Positions 1 through 5,186 of a stretch of 7,550 bases of DNA are shown here, piece by piece. How positions within the stretch are numbered: the first letter of the stretch is position 1; each line of letters opens with the position of its first letter. The notes under the pieces are model-generated. The model ran no database searches. It was not told the DNA's origin and worked only from the letters and a program-made list of their open reading frames with translations. The stretch is from positions 1 to 7,550 of the forward strand of contig CANGEZ010000091.1 in the NCBI GenBank assembly GCA_947452875.1, in the 5' to 3' direction. The stretch comes from Chitinophagaceae bacterium. GTDB lineage: Bacteria; Bacteroidota; Bacteroidia; Chitinophagales; Chitinophagaceae. The position numbers and the translations under genes are program-made.

Positions 1-422
1 CATATCATTATTTCGATGCTTCTAATGATGCAAAACAGCAAGCCATTCTATTTTCGGAAGTTGTAAGTTTAAAAAAAGGCGACCTTCCTCCTGTCATTGA
101 TATTGAAAATACAAATGGCGTTTCTGATGAAGTGCTTTGTAAAAAATTGCACACTTGTTTAAAATACACAGAAGAACATTTTGGTGTAAAGCCTATCATC
201 TATACCTATGCGGATTTTTATGAAGATCATCTTGCCGGTAAATTTGAAAATTATCCTTTATGGATTGCCCATTATACTGCAAATAAAAATCCAAGAGTAA
301 AGCGTCAGTGGCATTTCTGGCAACATCATGAAACAGGCAGAGTCAATGGCATTAAAGGCCCTGTAGATTTCAATGTTTTCAACGGAGACACCGCCTCATT
401 TGAAAATTTATTGATAAACTAA
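1..422 (+). CDS. GH25-family lysozyme-like muramidase, C-terminal part (5' end outside window)
   Basis: The reading frame is already open at base 3 and runs to a TAA at 420-422, so 139 residues are visible and the true start lies upstream of the window. Glycoside hydrolase family 25 enzymes cleave the MurNAc-GlcNAc bond of peptidoglycan. Family landmarks are visible in order: a strand beginning YHYFDAS, the PPVIDIEN segment carrying the D-x-E catalytic pair (codons at 99-107), KPIIYTY, LWIAHY, the aromatic HFWQH stretch, and a C-terminal GPVDFNVFNG, which is the usual last strand of the GH25 barrel. The N-terminal strand with the other conserved acidic residue is not in the window, so catalytic completeness cannot be judged. 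An ATG at 132 is internal and would discard the catalytic D-x-E, so it is not the start. A small membrane-protein gene follows after 23 bases on the same strand. A housekeeping or secreted wall-remodelling role is possible; no phage gene is visible beside it. Confidence 0.88.
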   Translation, partial: YHYFDASNDAKQQAILFSEVVSLKKGDLPPVIDIENTNGVSDEVLCKKLHTCLKYTEEHFGVKPIIYTYADFYEDHLAGKFENYPLWIAHYTANKNPRVKRQWHFWQHHETGRVNGIKGPVDFNVFNGDTASFENLLIN

Positions 423-445
423 TTCATCTGTATTATCTTACACAC

Positions 446-664
446 ATGGGAATGGAAAATGAGACAAGAGATTTTCTGGTATTAATCGTCAATACCATTT
501 CAAAAGTATTGTTATGGATGATGATTAATGTGTTCGTAGGTATTTATATGGGCTATGGATTTTTTGAAGGCAAACCCAACTGGACCAATATTGTTTATTA
601 TATTTTTTTTGCAGGCTCTTTATTATTTTTACTCAAACATTTAAAGAAAACCTGGAATTTATAA
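446..664 (+). CDS. Small protein with two predicted membrane segments, function unknown
   Basis: This 72-residue frame begins with MGMENETRDF. It has a hydrophobic helix at about residues 10-37 (LVLIVNTISKVLLWMMINVF and on), a polar turn with EGKPNWTN, a second helix at about 48-63 (IVYYIFFAGSLLFLL), and a basic tail KHLKKTWNL. That pattern suggests a small inner-membrane protein with a hairpin topology. I do not recognise a named family. An ATG two codons in (452) is an equally good start, and no Shine-Dalgarno sequence is visible, which is normal for Bacteroidota. It starts 23 bases after the lysozyme-like gene and is probably cotranscribed with it. Its TAA at 662-664 directly abuts the stop of the convergent gene on the other strand. 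The coding call is supported by membrane-protein-like composition and the way it fills the gap between neighbours. Confidence 0.68.
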   Translation: MGMENETRDFLVLIVNTISKVLLWMMINVFVGIYMGYGFFEGKPNWTNIVYYIFFAGSLLFLLKHLKKTWNL

Positions 665-1093
665 TTAGCTGCTGTGATCTGAAATAATCAGCCACTTCCC
701 TTTTATCTTTTTCAACAACAAAGTAAAATGGCCTTGTAAATCGCCAATTGTTCTGGTAAGATGCCATTTACCGGTTACATGATAATATTTTCGGGATAGC
801 TTTTTTATCTGAATGAGATTGAAGTTTAATTTACCCATGGCATCAGCATTCGGGTAACCTTTTTTATAATTATTCATCGTATTCTTCCAGCCATAAGTAA
901 CTCCTGATTTTCCAATAAACATCAACGAATCATTGCTCCAGTATGTTTTCATGAAACTTTCGATATCACCATTGTTCCATGATTCATCTTGATCATGTAA
1001 CAACTTGATGATTTTTCTTTCTGTTTTAGATTGAGCATTTATACTGAATGAAACCAATAGCAAAATAACTATAGTGAAGAGTGGTTTACGCAT
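665..1093 (-). CDS. Secreted NTF2-like / DUF4440 (SnoaL-like) protein
   Basis: The product has 142 residues. It opens with a clear signal peptide, MRKPLFTIVILLLVSFS followed by INAQ, a typical Bacteroidota cleavage region. The mature part starts KTERKIIKLLHDQDESWNNG and continues DIESFMKTYWSNDSLMFIG, the hallmark of the DUF4440/NTF2-like fold: two helices containing the W-N-x-G-D-I turn and then a curved sheet. The C-terminal strands YYHVTGKWHLTRT, GHFTLLLKKIKGKWLIISDHSS fit the same cone-shaped fold. Such proteins are ligand-binding or stress-related, and the function cannot be assigned. The start at 1093 is chosen because it gives the signal peptide directly; a start at 1126 would add 11 residues and overlap the gene upstream. 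With this start it lies 5 bases after the MerC-like gene and is presumably in the same transcript. Its TAA abuts the stop of the convergent small gene with no spacer for a terminator. Confidence 0.82.
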   Translation of the reverse strand: MRKPLFTIVILLLVSFSINAQSKTERKIIKLLHDQDESWNNGDIESFMKTYWSNDSLMFIGKSGVTYGWKNTMNNYKKGYPNADAMGKLNFNLIQIKKLSRKYYHVTGKWHLTRTIGDLQGHFTLLLKKIKGKWLIISDHSS

Positions 1094-1098
1094 ATCTA

Positions 1099-1485
1099 TT
1101 AATGTTTGTGATGAGGAGAATTGCACTTATTTTTTGTGCACAATCTGTAATTATTGATATGTGCAGTTATGATCAATGGAACTGCAAAGATCAAAAAAAT
1201 AAATTCGTGAATTGAAAATTGCTTGGCAATCAAAAACACAAATCCGATAGTAAAAATAATCATGGGTTTGTAAGAGTGATGATGTTTTTTAAATCCATGA
1301 TAAAGCGAGTAAATACCTACAAAAAATGCCAGGGTTATCATACCCCATTCGAAAGTTGCGTTATGTATGATATTAATACCAAATAATGGTAATGCCGGCA
1401 ACAATATTGGTAAAAGACCACAATGTATAGCGCACAAAATAGATGTCGCGATACCCATTCCATCCCAATTTAATTTAATATTCAT
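1099..1485 (-). CDS. MerC-type four-helix membrane protein (putative metal transport/handling)
   Basis: The product has 128 residues with four predicted membrane helices, at about 12-33, 42-62, 73-90 and 95-110. The first helix carries the C-A-I-H-C motif (C18, H21, C22) followed by GLLPILLPALP, the signature of the MerC domain. A His-rich loop (KKHHHSY) sits between helices 2 and 3. The tail contains a second cysteine pair, C116 and C121, and ends PHHKH. From memory, the Tn21 MerC mercury transporter also has an N-terminal cysteine pair and a C-terminal C-x4-C pair, so the metal ligands look retained. There is no merA, merR or merP nearby, so mercury resistance is unlikely. In Bacteroidota, MerC-domain proteins often sit near Fur/Zur regulators, and zinc or another soft metal is a reasonable inference. 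The start at 1485 is preferred over 1578 because it places the MerC motif normally and leaves the divergent promoter region free. Expression is probably set by the promoter and operator immediately upstream. Confidence 0.85.
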   Translation of the reverse strand: MNIKLNWDGMGIATSILCAIHCGLLPILLPALPLFGINIIHNATFEWGMITLAFFVGIYSLYHGFKKHHHSYKPMIIFTIGFVFLIAKQFSIHEFIFLIFAVPLIITAHINNYRLCTKNKCNSPHHKH

Positions 1486-1491
1486 CGTGGG

Positions 1492-1523
1492 CAAAGTTAT
1501 GGCTTTTGCAATATCGTTGCAAC
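1492..1523 (-). promoter_or_regulatory. Bacteroidota-type promoter of the MerC-like gene
   Basis: Read on the minus strand, a perfect -7 element TAACTTTG (consensus TAnnTTTG) occupies 1499-1492. A GTTG at 1523-1520 serves as the -33 element (consensus TTTG). The spacer is 20 bases, within the normal range for the primary sigma factor of this phylum. Only six bases (CCCACG) separate the -7 element from the ATG at 1485, so the transcript should have almost no leader. Confidence 0.7.
1506..1522. promoter_or_regulatory. Candidate Fur-family operator: TTGCAA-N5-TTGCAA inverted repeat
   Basis: Two identical copies of the self-complementary hexamer TTGCAA start at 1506 and 1517, 11 bases apart (one helical turn), giving a 17-base inverted repeat. 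It lies wholly within the -33 to -7 region of the MerC-side promoter and overlaps its -33 element. It also lies about 60 bases upstream of the expected SCO1-side transcript start. The half-site and spacing match what I recall of the Nur box (tTGCaa-N5-ttGCAa) bound by a Fur-family nickel regulator in Streptomyces. A Fur-family gene is encoded two genes away. Direct repression of the MerC-side promoter is the natural reading; any effect on the SCO1-fur side is less certain because the site is far upstream of that promoter. Confidence 0.55.
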
Positions 1524-1562
1524 TTTCTTGTTTTTTTAAAAGAAAAAAATAGCAATGATGAT

Positions 1563-1570
1563 TACCTTTG
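1563..1570 (+). promoter_or_regulatory. -7 promoter element of the SCO1-fur operon
   Basis: TACCTTTG matches TAnnTTTG perfectly and ends 7 bases before the ATG at 1578, again implying a very short leader or a leaderless mRNA. No clean TTTG -33 element sits at 19-20 bases. The closest T-rich block is the T7 run at 1531-1537, followed by an A-rich run to 1549; this A/T tract may bend the DNA or act like an upstream element. The promoter call therefore rests on the -7 box and its position. Confidence 0.6.
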
Positions 1571-1577
1571 TGCTTCA

Positions 1578-2321
1578 ATGATAAATTTTACAAAAAATAA
1601 AAAGCTTTTTATCTATCTGGGATTTTTTGGTGTGCTTTTACTCCTGTTTTTTTTGTCCATAAAAAATGAACATCAATTTAGTGATGCGAAACTTGCGGTA
1701 ATCAATCCAGCCATTCCTGAGTTCTCATTTACCGACCAAAATGGCAAAACAATCACTTCTCAAAAAACAGAAGGCAAGGTATATGTTGCAGATTTCTTTT
1801 TTACAAGTTGCAAAGGCATTTGTCCGAAAATGAATTTGAACATGAGAAGGATTTATGAGATGTTTAAAAACGAACCTGATTTTCTCGTATTATCACATAC
1901 ATGTATGCCCGAAACTGACAGCGTCAATGTATTGAAACATTATGAGTCTAGAATGTTGTCCGGCGAATTGTATCAAATCAATGACGGTTCTTATAAATTG
2001 AGAAATAATAATGACAGTACCTTAATCAATGATAATAAAAAATGGTTTTTTCTTACCGGTGATAAAACTCAATTGTATAAAATGGCACGTCAGGGTTATA
2101 TGATTGATAATGGAAAACCCGACAGCACTCAAAGAATCGAAAATCAATTTATACATACACAGTTTTTTGCTTTGGTAGATAGATACGGAAGAGTACGGGG
2201 TATTTACGATGGATTAGTAGAAGACGAAGTCACAAAATTGATGATTGATATTCCTGAACTCATGAAAGAAAAAGTAGATCACACAAGATTTCTTAACGGT
2301 TTCAGCAACTCGCCAAATTAA
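1578..2321 (+). CDS. SCO1/SenC-family protein, membrane-anchored thioredoxin-fold copper chaperone-like
   Basis: The product has 247 residues. One N-terminal membrane helix at about 10-28 (LFIYLGFFGVLLLLFFLSI) has a positively charged start, so the soluble domain should face the periplasm. The domain begins at about residue 45 (IPEFSFTDQNGKTIT) and contains the C-x3-C-P copper motif TSCKGICPKMN (C78, C82). The third ligand is H193 in the conserved FIHTQFFALVD strand, so all three SCO ligands are present. VLSHTCMPETD and FLTGDKTQLYKMARQGY are typical of the family. SCO proteins deliver copper to the CuA site of cytochrome oxidase or act as thiol-disulfide enzymes. No oxidase gene is in the window, so a general copper, redox or metal-stress role is equally possible. 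The start at 1578 gives the membrane helix at once; a start at 1506 would add 24 residues translated across the promoter region. The stop overlaps the next gene's ATG by one base (TAATG), suggesting translational coupling. Confidence 0.9.
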   Translation: MINFTKNKKLFIYLGFFGVLLLLFFLSIKNEHQFSDAKLAVINPAIPEFSFTDQNGKTITSQKTEGKVYVADFFFTSCKGICPKMNLNMRRIYEMFKNEPDFLVLSHTCMPETDSVNVLKHYESRMLSGELYQINDGSYKLRNNNDSTLINDNKKWFFLTGDKTQLYKMARQGYMIDNGKPDSTQRIENQFIHTQFFALVDRYGRVRGIYDGLVEDEVTKLMIDIPELMKEKVDHTRFLNGFSNSPN

Positions 2322-2737
2322 TGAAAGAAACACTGGAAATATTAAAACGAAATAGTCTAAGCATTACCGATAGCAGAAAAATTATTCTCGAACTTTTTCT
2401 AAAAACGGAAGGCGCTTTGGCTCATGCAGATATCGAAAAAAACACCGCAGTGAATTTCGACAGGGTAACTGTTTACAGGACATTACAAACATTTACAGAA
2501 AATGGAATTATTCATCAGATTCCAACCACTGACAACACAATACTTTACGCCTTGTGTAAAGACAAATGCGAAGCAGGGCATCATCACGATGAGCACGTGC
2601 ACTTCGTTTGTGTGAATTGTGAAAAGACAGTTTGCATGGATGATGTTGTCGTTCCTCAGGTAAAACTTCCAAAAGGATTTGTTCCTTTACAATCTGCAAT
2701 GGTTGTGAAAGGTACATGTAACGATTGTAAAAACTAA
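2321..2737 (+). CDS. Fur/Zur-family metal-dependent transcriptional repressor
   Basis: The product has 138 residues, a normal length for the family. A winged-helix DNA-binding domain covers about residues 1-76, with the recognition helix in DRVTVYRTLQTFTENGII (47-64). The dimerisation and metal-binding domain follows. A His-rich stretch HHHDEHVHF (87-95) supplies the regulatory metal site. Two cysteine pairs, C97/C100 (CVNC) and C133/C136 (CNDC), form the structural zinc site seen in Fur, Zur and PerR proteins. C79 and C83 are additional candidate ligands. The subtype (iron, zinc, nickel or peroxide) cannot be fixed from sequence alone. The neighbouring MerC-like and SCO1-like genes argue against a purely iron role and make a Zur- or Nur-like role plausible. 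It is the second gene of the SCO1 operon, with an ATG overlapping the SCO1 stop. The upstream inverted repeat at 1506-1522 is the likely target. Its 3' end overlaps the convergent peptidase gene by 4 bases. Confidence 0.93.
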   Translation: MKETLEILKRNSLSITDSRKIILELFLKTEGALAHADIEKNTAVNFDRVTVYRTLQTFTENGIIHQIPTTDNTILYALCKDKCEAGHHHDEHVHFVCVNCEKTVCMDDVVVPQVKLPKGFVPLQSAMVVKGTCNDCKN

Positions 2738-4446
2738 GCCATTTCTGATTTCACAAACTCCATCAATACTTTAATTTTTTCAGGAGAAAAGTCGAATGAA
2801 AGTCCGGCTGACTCAAACAATTCAGGAAGTGTTTTTGTACCTCCCAAGCTTAGTGCATGACAATAGTTGTCAATTGCTGTTTCTTTATTTTTCTTGAATT
2901 GCATCCACATACCGATGGCACCTAATTGAGCAATGCCATATTCAATATAGTAAAAAGGCACTTCATAAAGATGTAATTGTCTTTGCCAAGCGTTACTTCT
3001 ATATGCGTCAAGTTCACTGAAATCAATCACTTCATCAGTAAACTCTTTCAATATCGACACCCAAGCCTCCGTTCTTTCCTGATGGGTATGAGTAGGATGT
3101 TGATACAACCAATATTGGAATTTATCAATGATGGCAATCCATGGGAAGATGGTGATGGTTCTTTCCAGTTGATGTTCTTTTGCTCTTTGTAAATCATCGT
3201 CATTATCGAAAAAACTGTTCCAGTAATCCATACTGAACAATTCCATCGACATGCTCGCCACTTCTGCAATTTCCATCGGATATTCTTTGAAGCCACTAAG
3301 TTCTAAATGATGCGCTAAAAAAGAATGAACTGCGTGTCCACCTTCGTGAACCATTGTGGTGACATCATGCATTTGTCCGGCTGCATTCATGAAAATGAAA
3401 GGTGCGCCACTTTCAGCTAACGGGCAATTGTAGCCGCCGGGTGCTTTGCCTTGTCTGCTTTCCAAATCAAGATGATTCATCTCTTTCATTTTAGAAAGAC
3501 AATTGGCGAAGAAAGGATTGAGTTGTTGAAAACAAGCGATTGATTTCTGTAACAACTCCTCTCCAGTTTTGAATGGCTTTAATGGAGTAATGCCTTCTGG
3601 TTCTGCTTCCAGATCCCATGGTCTTAATTGATCAACACCAAGCGATGCTTTTTTCTTTTTATAAATTTCATTAACCAAAGGAAGAATGTGCAATTTTACC
3701 GCTTCATGAAATTTAAAACAATCTTCTTTTTTATAATCAAAACGGCCGAGTTCTTTAAAGCGATAATCAATATAACTCTCAAAGCCTGCATTGATTGCGG
3801 TTGTATTTCTGATGGAAACTAGCTTATCAAAAAGTTCATCCAGTTTTTGTTTGTCCTGTAATCTTCTTTGTTGAATTTTATGGTAAACTTCTTCTCTTAA
3901 TTTTCTATCGTGACTTTGCAAAAATTTCCCTGCTTGTTGTAACGTGTAAGTTTTACCATCCACATCAATAGTCATGGCGCCGGTTATTTGTCCGTATTGT
4001 TGTTGTAAAACAGCGACCTCAGCTTGCAGTGGAATATTCTCTTCTCTGAACAATTCAATGCTCTTTTTTACATTTCTGATATAAGTGAAATATTTGTTTG
4101 CATCCAAAGACTGAAGTGAAGGTGCTGACAATAATTTTTTATTCAGCAAATCAGCATAAGGCTGTATTTGAGGTTGAATTTCGAGACAGAAGAAATTGAA
4201 TGCATCTTCAAGTTCTTTGTTTTGGGTATCGCAGGTCATTTTTATTTGACGCCAGCAAGCATCTTCACTGATAGCAGCTTCCAATTCACTTTGATCCAAC
4301 AGCCATTTTTCAAGAGCAGGAACAGTAGCAATATCTCTATCTAATAGTTCTTTAAAAAAAGGCTCTAAACTATTCCAATCTGTTACTACGAAATCATTAG
4401 GCAAATTGTGACGGACTGTTTTTTGAATGTCTGCTGTGTAAGTCAT
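2734..4446 (-). CDS. M3-family zinc oligoendopeptidase (oligoendopeptidase F-like)
   Basis: This is a complete 570-residue protein without a signal peptide, so it is expected in the cytoplasm, where M3 peptidases degrade short peptides. The zinc motif H-E-G-G-H occupies residues 367-371 within TTMVHEGGHAVHSF. The third ligand is E395 in EIAEVASMSMELF, with E368 as the catalytic base. Upstream, GGYNCPLAESGAPFIFMNA is the conserved substrate-cleft region. Near the C-terminus, VPFYYIEYGIAQLGAIGMWMQ contains the family's conserved Tyr residues. Length and layout fit the roughly 560-570-residue M3 group common in Bacteroidota, which is related to but distinct from classical PepF; I therefore give no gene symbol. 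The start at 4446 is the first ATG and no in-frame alternative looks better. It is a single-gene transcription unit on the minus strand and converges on the fur gene with a 4-base overlap and no terminator between them. Confidence 0.95.
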   Translation of the reverse strand: MTYTADIQKTVRHNLPNDFVVTDWNSLEPFFKELLDRDIATVPALEKWLLDQSELEAAISEDACWRQIKMTCDTQNKELEDAFNFFCLEIQPQIQPYADLLNKKLLSAPSLQSLDANKYFTYIRNVKKSIELFREENIPLQAEVAVLQQQYGQITGAMTIDVDGKTYTLQQAGKFLQSHDRKLREEVYHKIQQRRLQDKQKLDELFDKLVSIRNTTAINAGFESYIDYRFKELGRFDYKKEDCFKFHEAVKLHILPLVNEIYKKKKASLGVDQLRPWDLEAEPEGITPLKPFKTGEELLQKSIACFQQLNPFFANCLSKMKEMNHLDLESRQGKAPGGYNCPLAESGAPFIFMNAAGQMHDVTTMVHEGGHAVHSFLAHHLELSGFKEYPMEIAEVASMSMELFSMDYWNSFFDNDDDLQRAKEHQLERTITIFPWIAIIDKFQYWLYQHPTHTHQERTEAWVSILKEFTDEVIDFSELDAYRSNAWQRQLHLYEVPFYYIEYGIAQLGAIGMWMQFKKNKETAIDNYCHALSLGGTKTLPELFESAGLSFDFSPEKIKVLMEFVKSEMA

Positions 4447-4459
4447 AATAAATGTTTGT

Positions 4460-4490
4460 CAAAAGAATATTCCCCAGTATTAGCCTTAAA
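4460..4490 (-). promoter_or_regulatory. Possible promoter of the M3 peptidase gene
   Basis: On the minus strand TTCTTTTG (4467-4460) matches TAnnTTTG except for one base. TTTA lies 19 bases further upstream (4490-4487) in the -33 position. The expected transcript would start a few bases downstream and have a short leader before the ATG at 4446. Both boxes are imperfect, so this is a weak call. The spacer coincides with half of the palindrome at 4468-4507. Confidence 0.35.
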
Positions 4491-4507
4491 GCTAAAGCCA
4501 GGGAATA
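4468..4507. repeat. 40-base imperfect palindrome upstream of the peptidase gene
   Basis: The outer arms TATTCCC (4468-4474) and GGGAATA (4501-4507) are perfectly complementary. They enclose a symmetric 5-by-5 internal loop (4475-4479, 4496-4500) and inner arms TTAGC (4480-4484) and GCTAA (4491-4495) around a six-base CTTAAA loop. The symmetry is too regular to look accidental. It could be a dispersed REP-like intergenic palindrome, an operator for the peptidase promoter, or an RNA hairpin. It lacks a U tract, so it is not an intrinsic terminator. Confidence 0.55.
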
Positions 4508-4525
4508 ATGTTAAATTAATATCAG

Positions 4526-4545
4526 AAAAAAACCGCCAAAGGCGG
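4526..4545 (-). terminator. Rho-independent terminator of the DUF5606 gene
   Basis: On the minus strand the sequence reads CCGCC-TTT-GGCGG (4545-4533) followed by seven T residues (4532-4526): a perfect GC-rich stem with a three-base loop and a U tract. It lies 29 bases after the DUF5606 stop codon at 4575. It also insulates the peptidase gene downstream. T-rich sequence on the plus side (4548-4557) could allow weak activity in the other direction, but no plus-strand gene ends here. Confidence 0.88.
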
Positions 4546-4574
4546 AATTTATTTTTTAATCAGAAGACGGAATA

Positions 4575-5093
4575 TTAAGCCATCTTTCTAGGTGTGTTGA
4601 TTTTCTTTGCTGGTGCGTTTTTTACAGCGGCTGCTTTAGGTGCAGACTTTGAAGCTGAGGCCGTTTTTTTCTCAGCAACTTGTTCTGCTGGCATGTCTTC
4701 GGTGCCTTCATCAGATAATTTAATTTCAATGTTGTTTTTGGCAAGAATTTCATACCATTTTACCATCTTTTTCATGTCACTGCCATAAACACGTTGGAAA
4801 TCCATTTGAGGAAAAACTTTTTCGAAATAAGCTTTTACCAATTTAGGGTCATTGGCTTCAGGTAAAGCTTCAGTGCTAGACTTCATTGCATTAAAAACAT
4901 CAACCAGATTAACGTTATCGCCTGTTGTATAAATCTCAATGCTCTCCAAATGAGAAAAACTATGTGCTCTGTTGCTTACAAATTTGGTACTTTTGTCTTC
5001 TAAAGAACGAACCAAACCACCATCGGCTTTAGAAGATATCAATTCAAACAAACCGCTAAGCCCGGTAACAGCTACTAATTTTTTGTACTCCAT
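4575..5093 (-). CDS. DUF5606 family protein (Bacteroidota-conserved, function unknown)
   Basis: The product has 172 residues. The N-terminal part (about 1-70) begins MEYKKLVAVTGLSGLFELIS and continues SKADGGLVRSLEDKSTKFV with FSHLESIEIYT, which I recognise as the DUF5606 domain, conserved in Bacteroidota and without known function. The GGLVRSLEDKSTKF pattern looks like a small beta-barrel or SH3-like fold. A second helical segment (about 75-125) contains LVKAYFEKVFPQMDFQRVYGSDMKKMVKWYEIL. The last 45 residues are a low-complexity Lys/Ala/Pro/Ser tail (AEKKTASASKSAPKAAAV and on), probably disordered and strongly basic, which hints at nucleic-acid or ribosome contact. The start at 5093 is chosen because the conserved domain opens with MEYKKLVA; a start at 5132 would add 13 unlikely residues. 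It is a single-gene unit closed by its own terminator and divergent from the outer-membrane protein gene. Confidence 0.88.
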   Translation of the reverse strand: MEYKKLVAVTGLSGLFELISSKADGGLVRSLEDKSTKFVSNRAHSFSHLESIEIYTTGDNVNLVDVFNAMKSSTEALPEANDPKLVKAYFEKVFPQMDFQRVYGSDMKKMVKWYEILAKNNIEIKLSDEGTEDMPAEQVAEKKTASASKSAPKAAAVKNAPAKKINTPRKMA

Positions 5094-5186
5094 AATCGTA
5101 ATAAATTTGAGGTCGCAAGATAATTCTTTCAATTCAAAATAAAATACTCTTTACTATTTAAATAAATGCAAAATAAATCCCGAAAT
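5094..5186. promoter_or_regulatory. Divergent intergenic region between DUF5606 and outer-membrane protein genes
   Basis: This 93-base AT-rich gap must hold promoters for both genes. On the minus strand TATCTTGC (5122-5115) is a partial match to TAnnTTTG, 21 bases from the DUF5606 ATG. No convincing -33 element accompanies it. On the plus strand I see no clear -7 element. I find no inverted repeat resembling an operator and no copy of the TTGCAA-N5-TTGCAA site. Confidence 0.3.

Noticed and set aside
1..664. Phage lysis cassette (lysozyme plus holin)
   Set aside because: The muramidase and small membrane protein are suggestive, but no phage gene is visible, the neighbours are chromosomal, and the membrane protein is not a recognised holin.
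1094..1126. Upstream start of the NTF2-like protein at 1126
   Set aside because: It puts 11 polar residues in front of a clear signal peptide and overlaps the preceding gene.
1099..1485. Classical mercury-resistance operon
   Set aside because: Only a MerC-type domain is present; no merR, merA, merT or merP is visible, and the neighbouring regulator is Fur-type.
1493..1526. Outer inverted repeat AAAGTT (1493-1498) / AACTTT (1521-1526) around the operator
   Set aside because: The arms are only 6 bases with a 22-base separation and one arm is part of the -7 element. The inner 17-base repeat explains the symmetry better.
1506..1577. 24-residue upstream extension of the SCO1-like protein
   Set aside because: It crosses the TACCTTTG promoter element and the A/T tract. 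The ATG at 1578 starts directly before the membrane helix as expected for SCO proteins.
1486..1578. N-terminal extension of the MerC-like protein starting at 1578 (31 extra residues)
   Set aside because: It would translate through the -7 element and the inverted repeat and abut the SCO1 start. The extension looks unlike a MerC N-terminus, and the ATG at 1485 fits the domain.
2977..3822. Small open frames on either strand inside the peptidase gene
   Set aside because: They lie wholly inside a well-conserved M3 peptidase and their translations have no recognisable features.
4526..4557. Bidirectional terminator serving plus-strand genes
   Set aside because: The stem has T-rich sequence on both sides, but no plus-strand gene ends nearby and the uninterrupted U tract is on the minus-strand side only.
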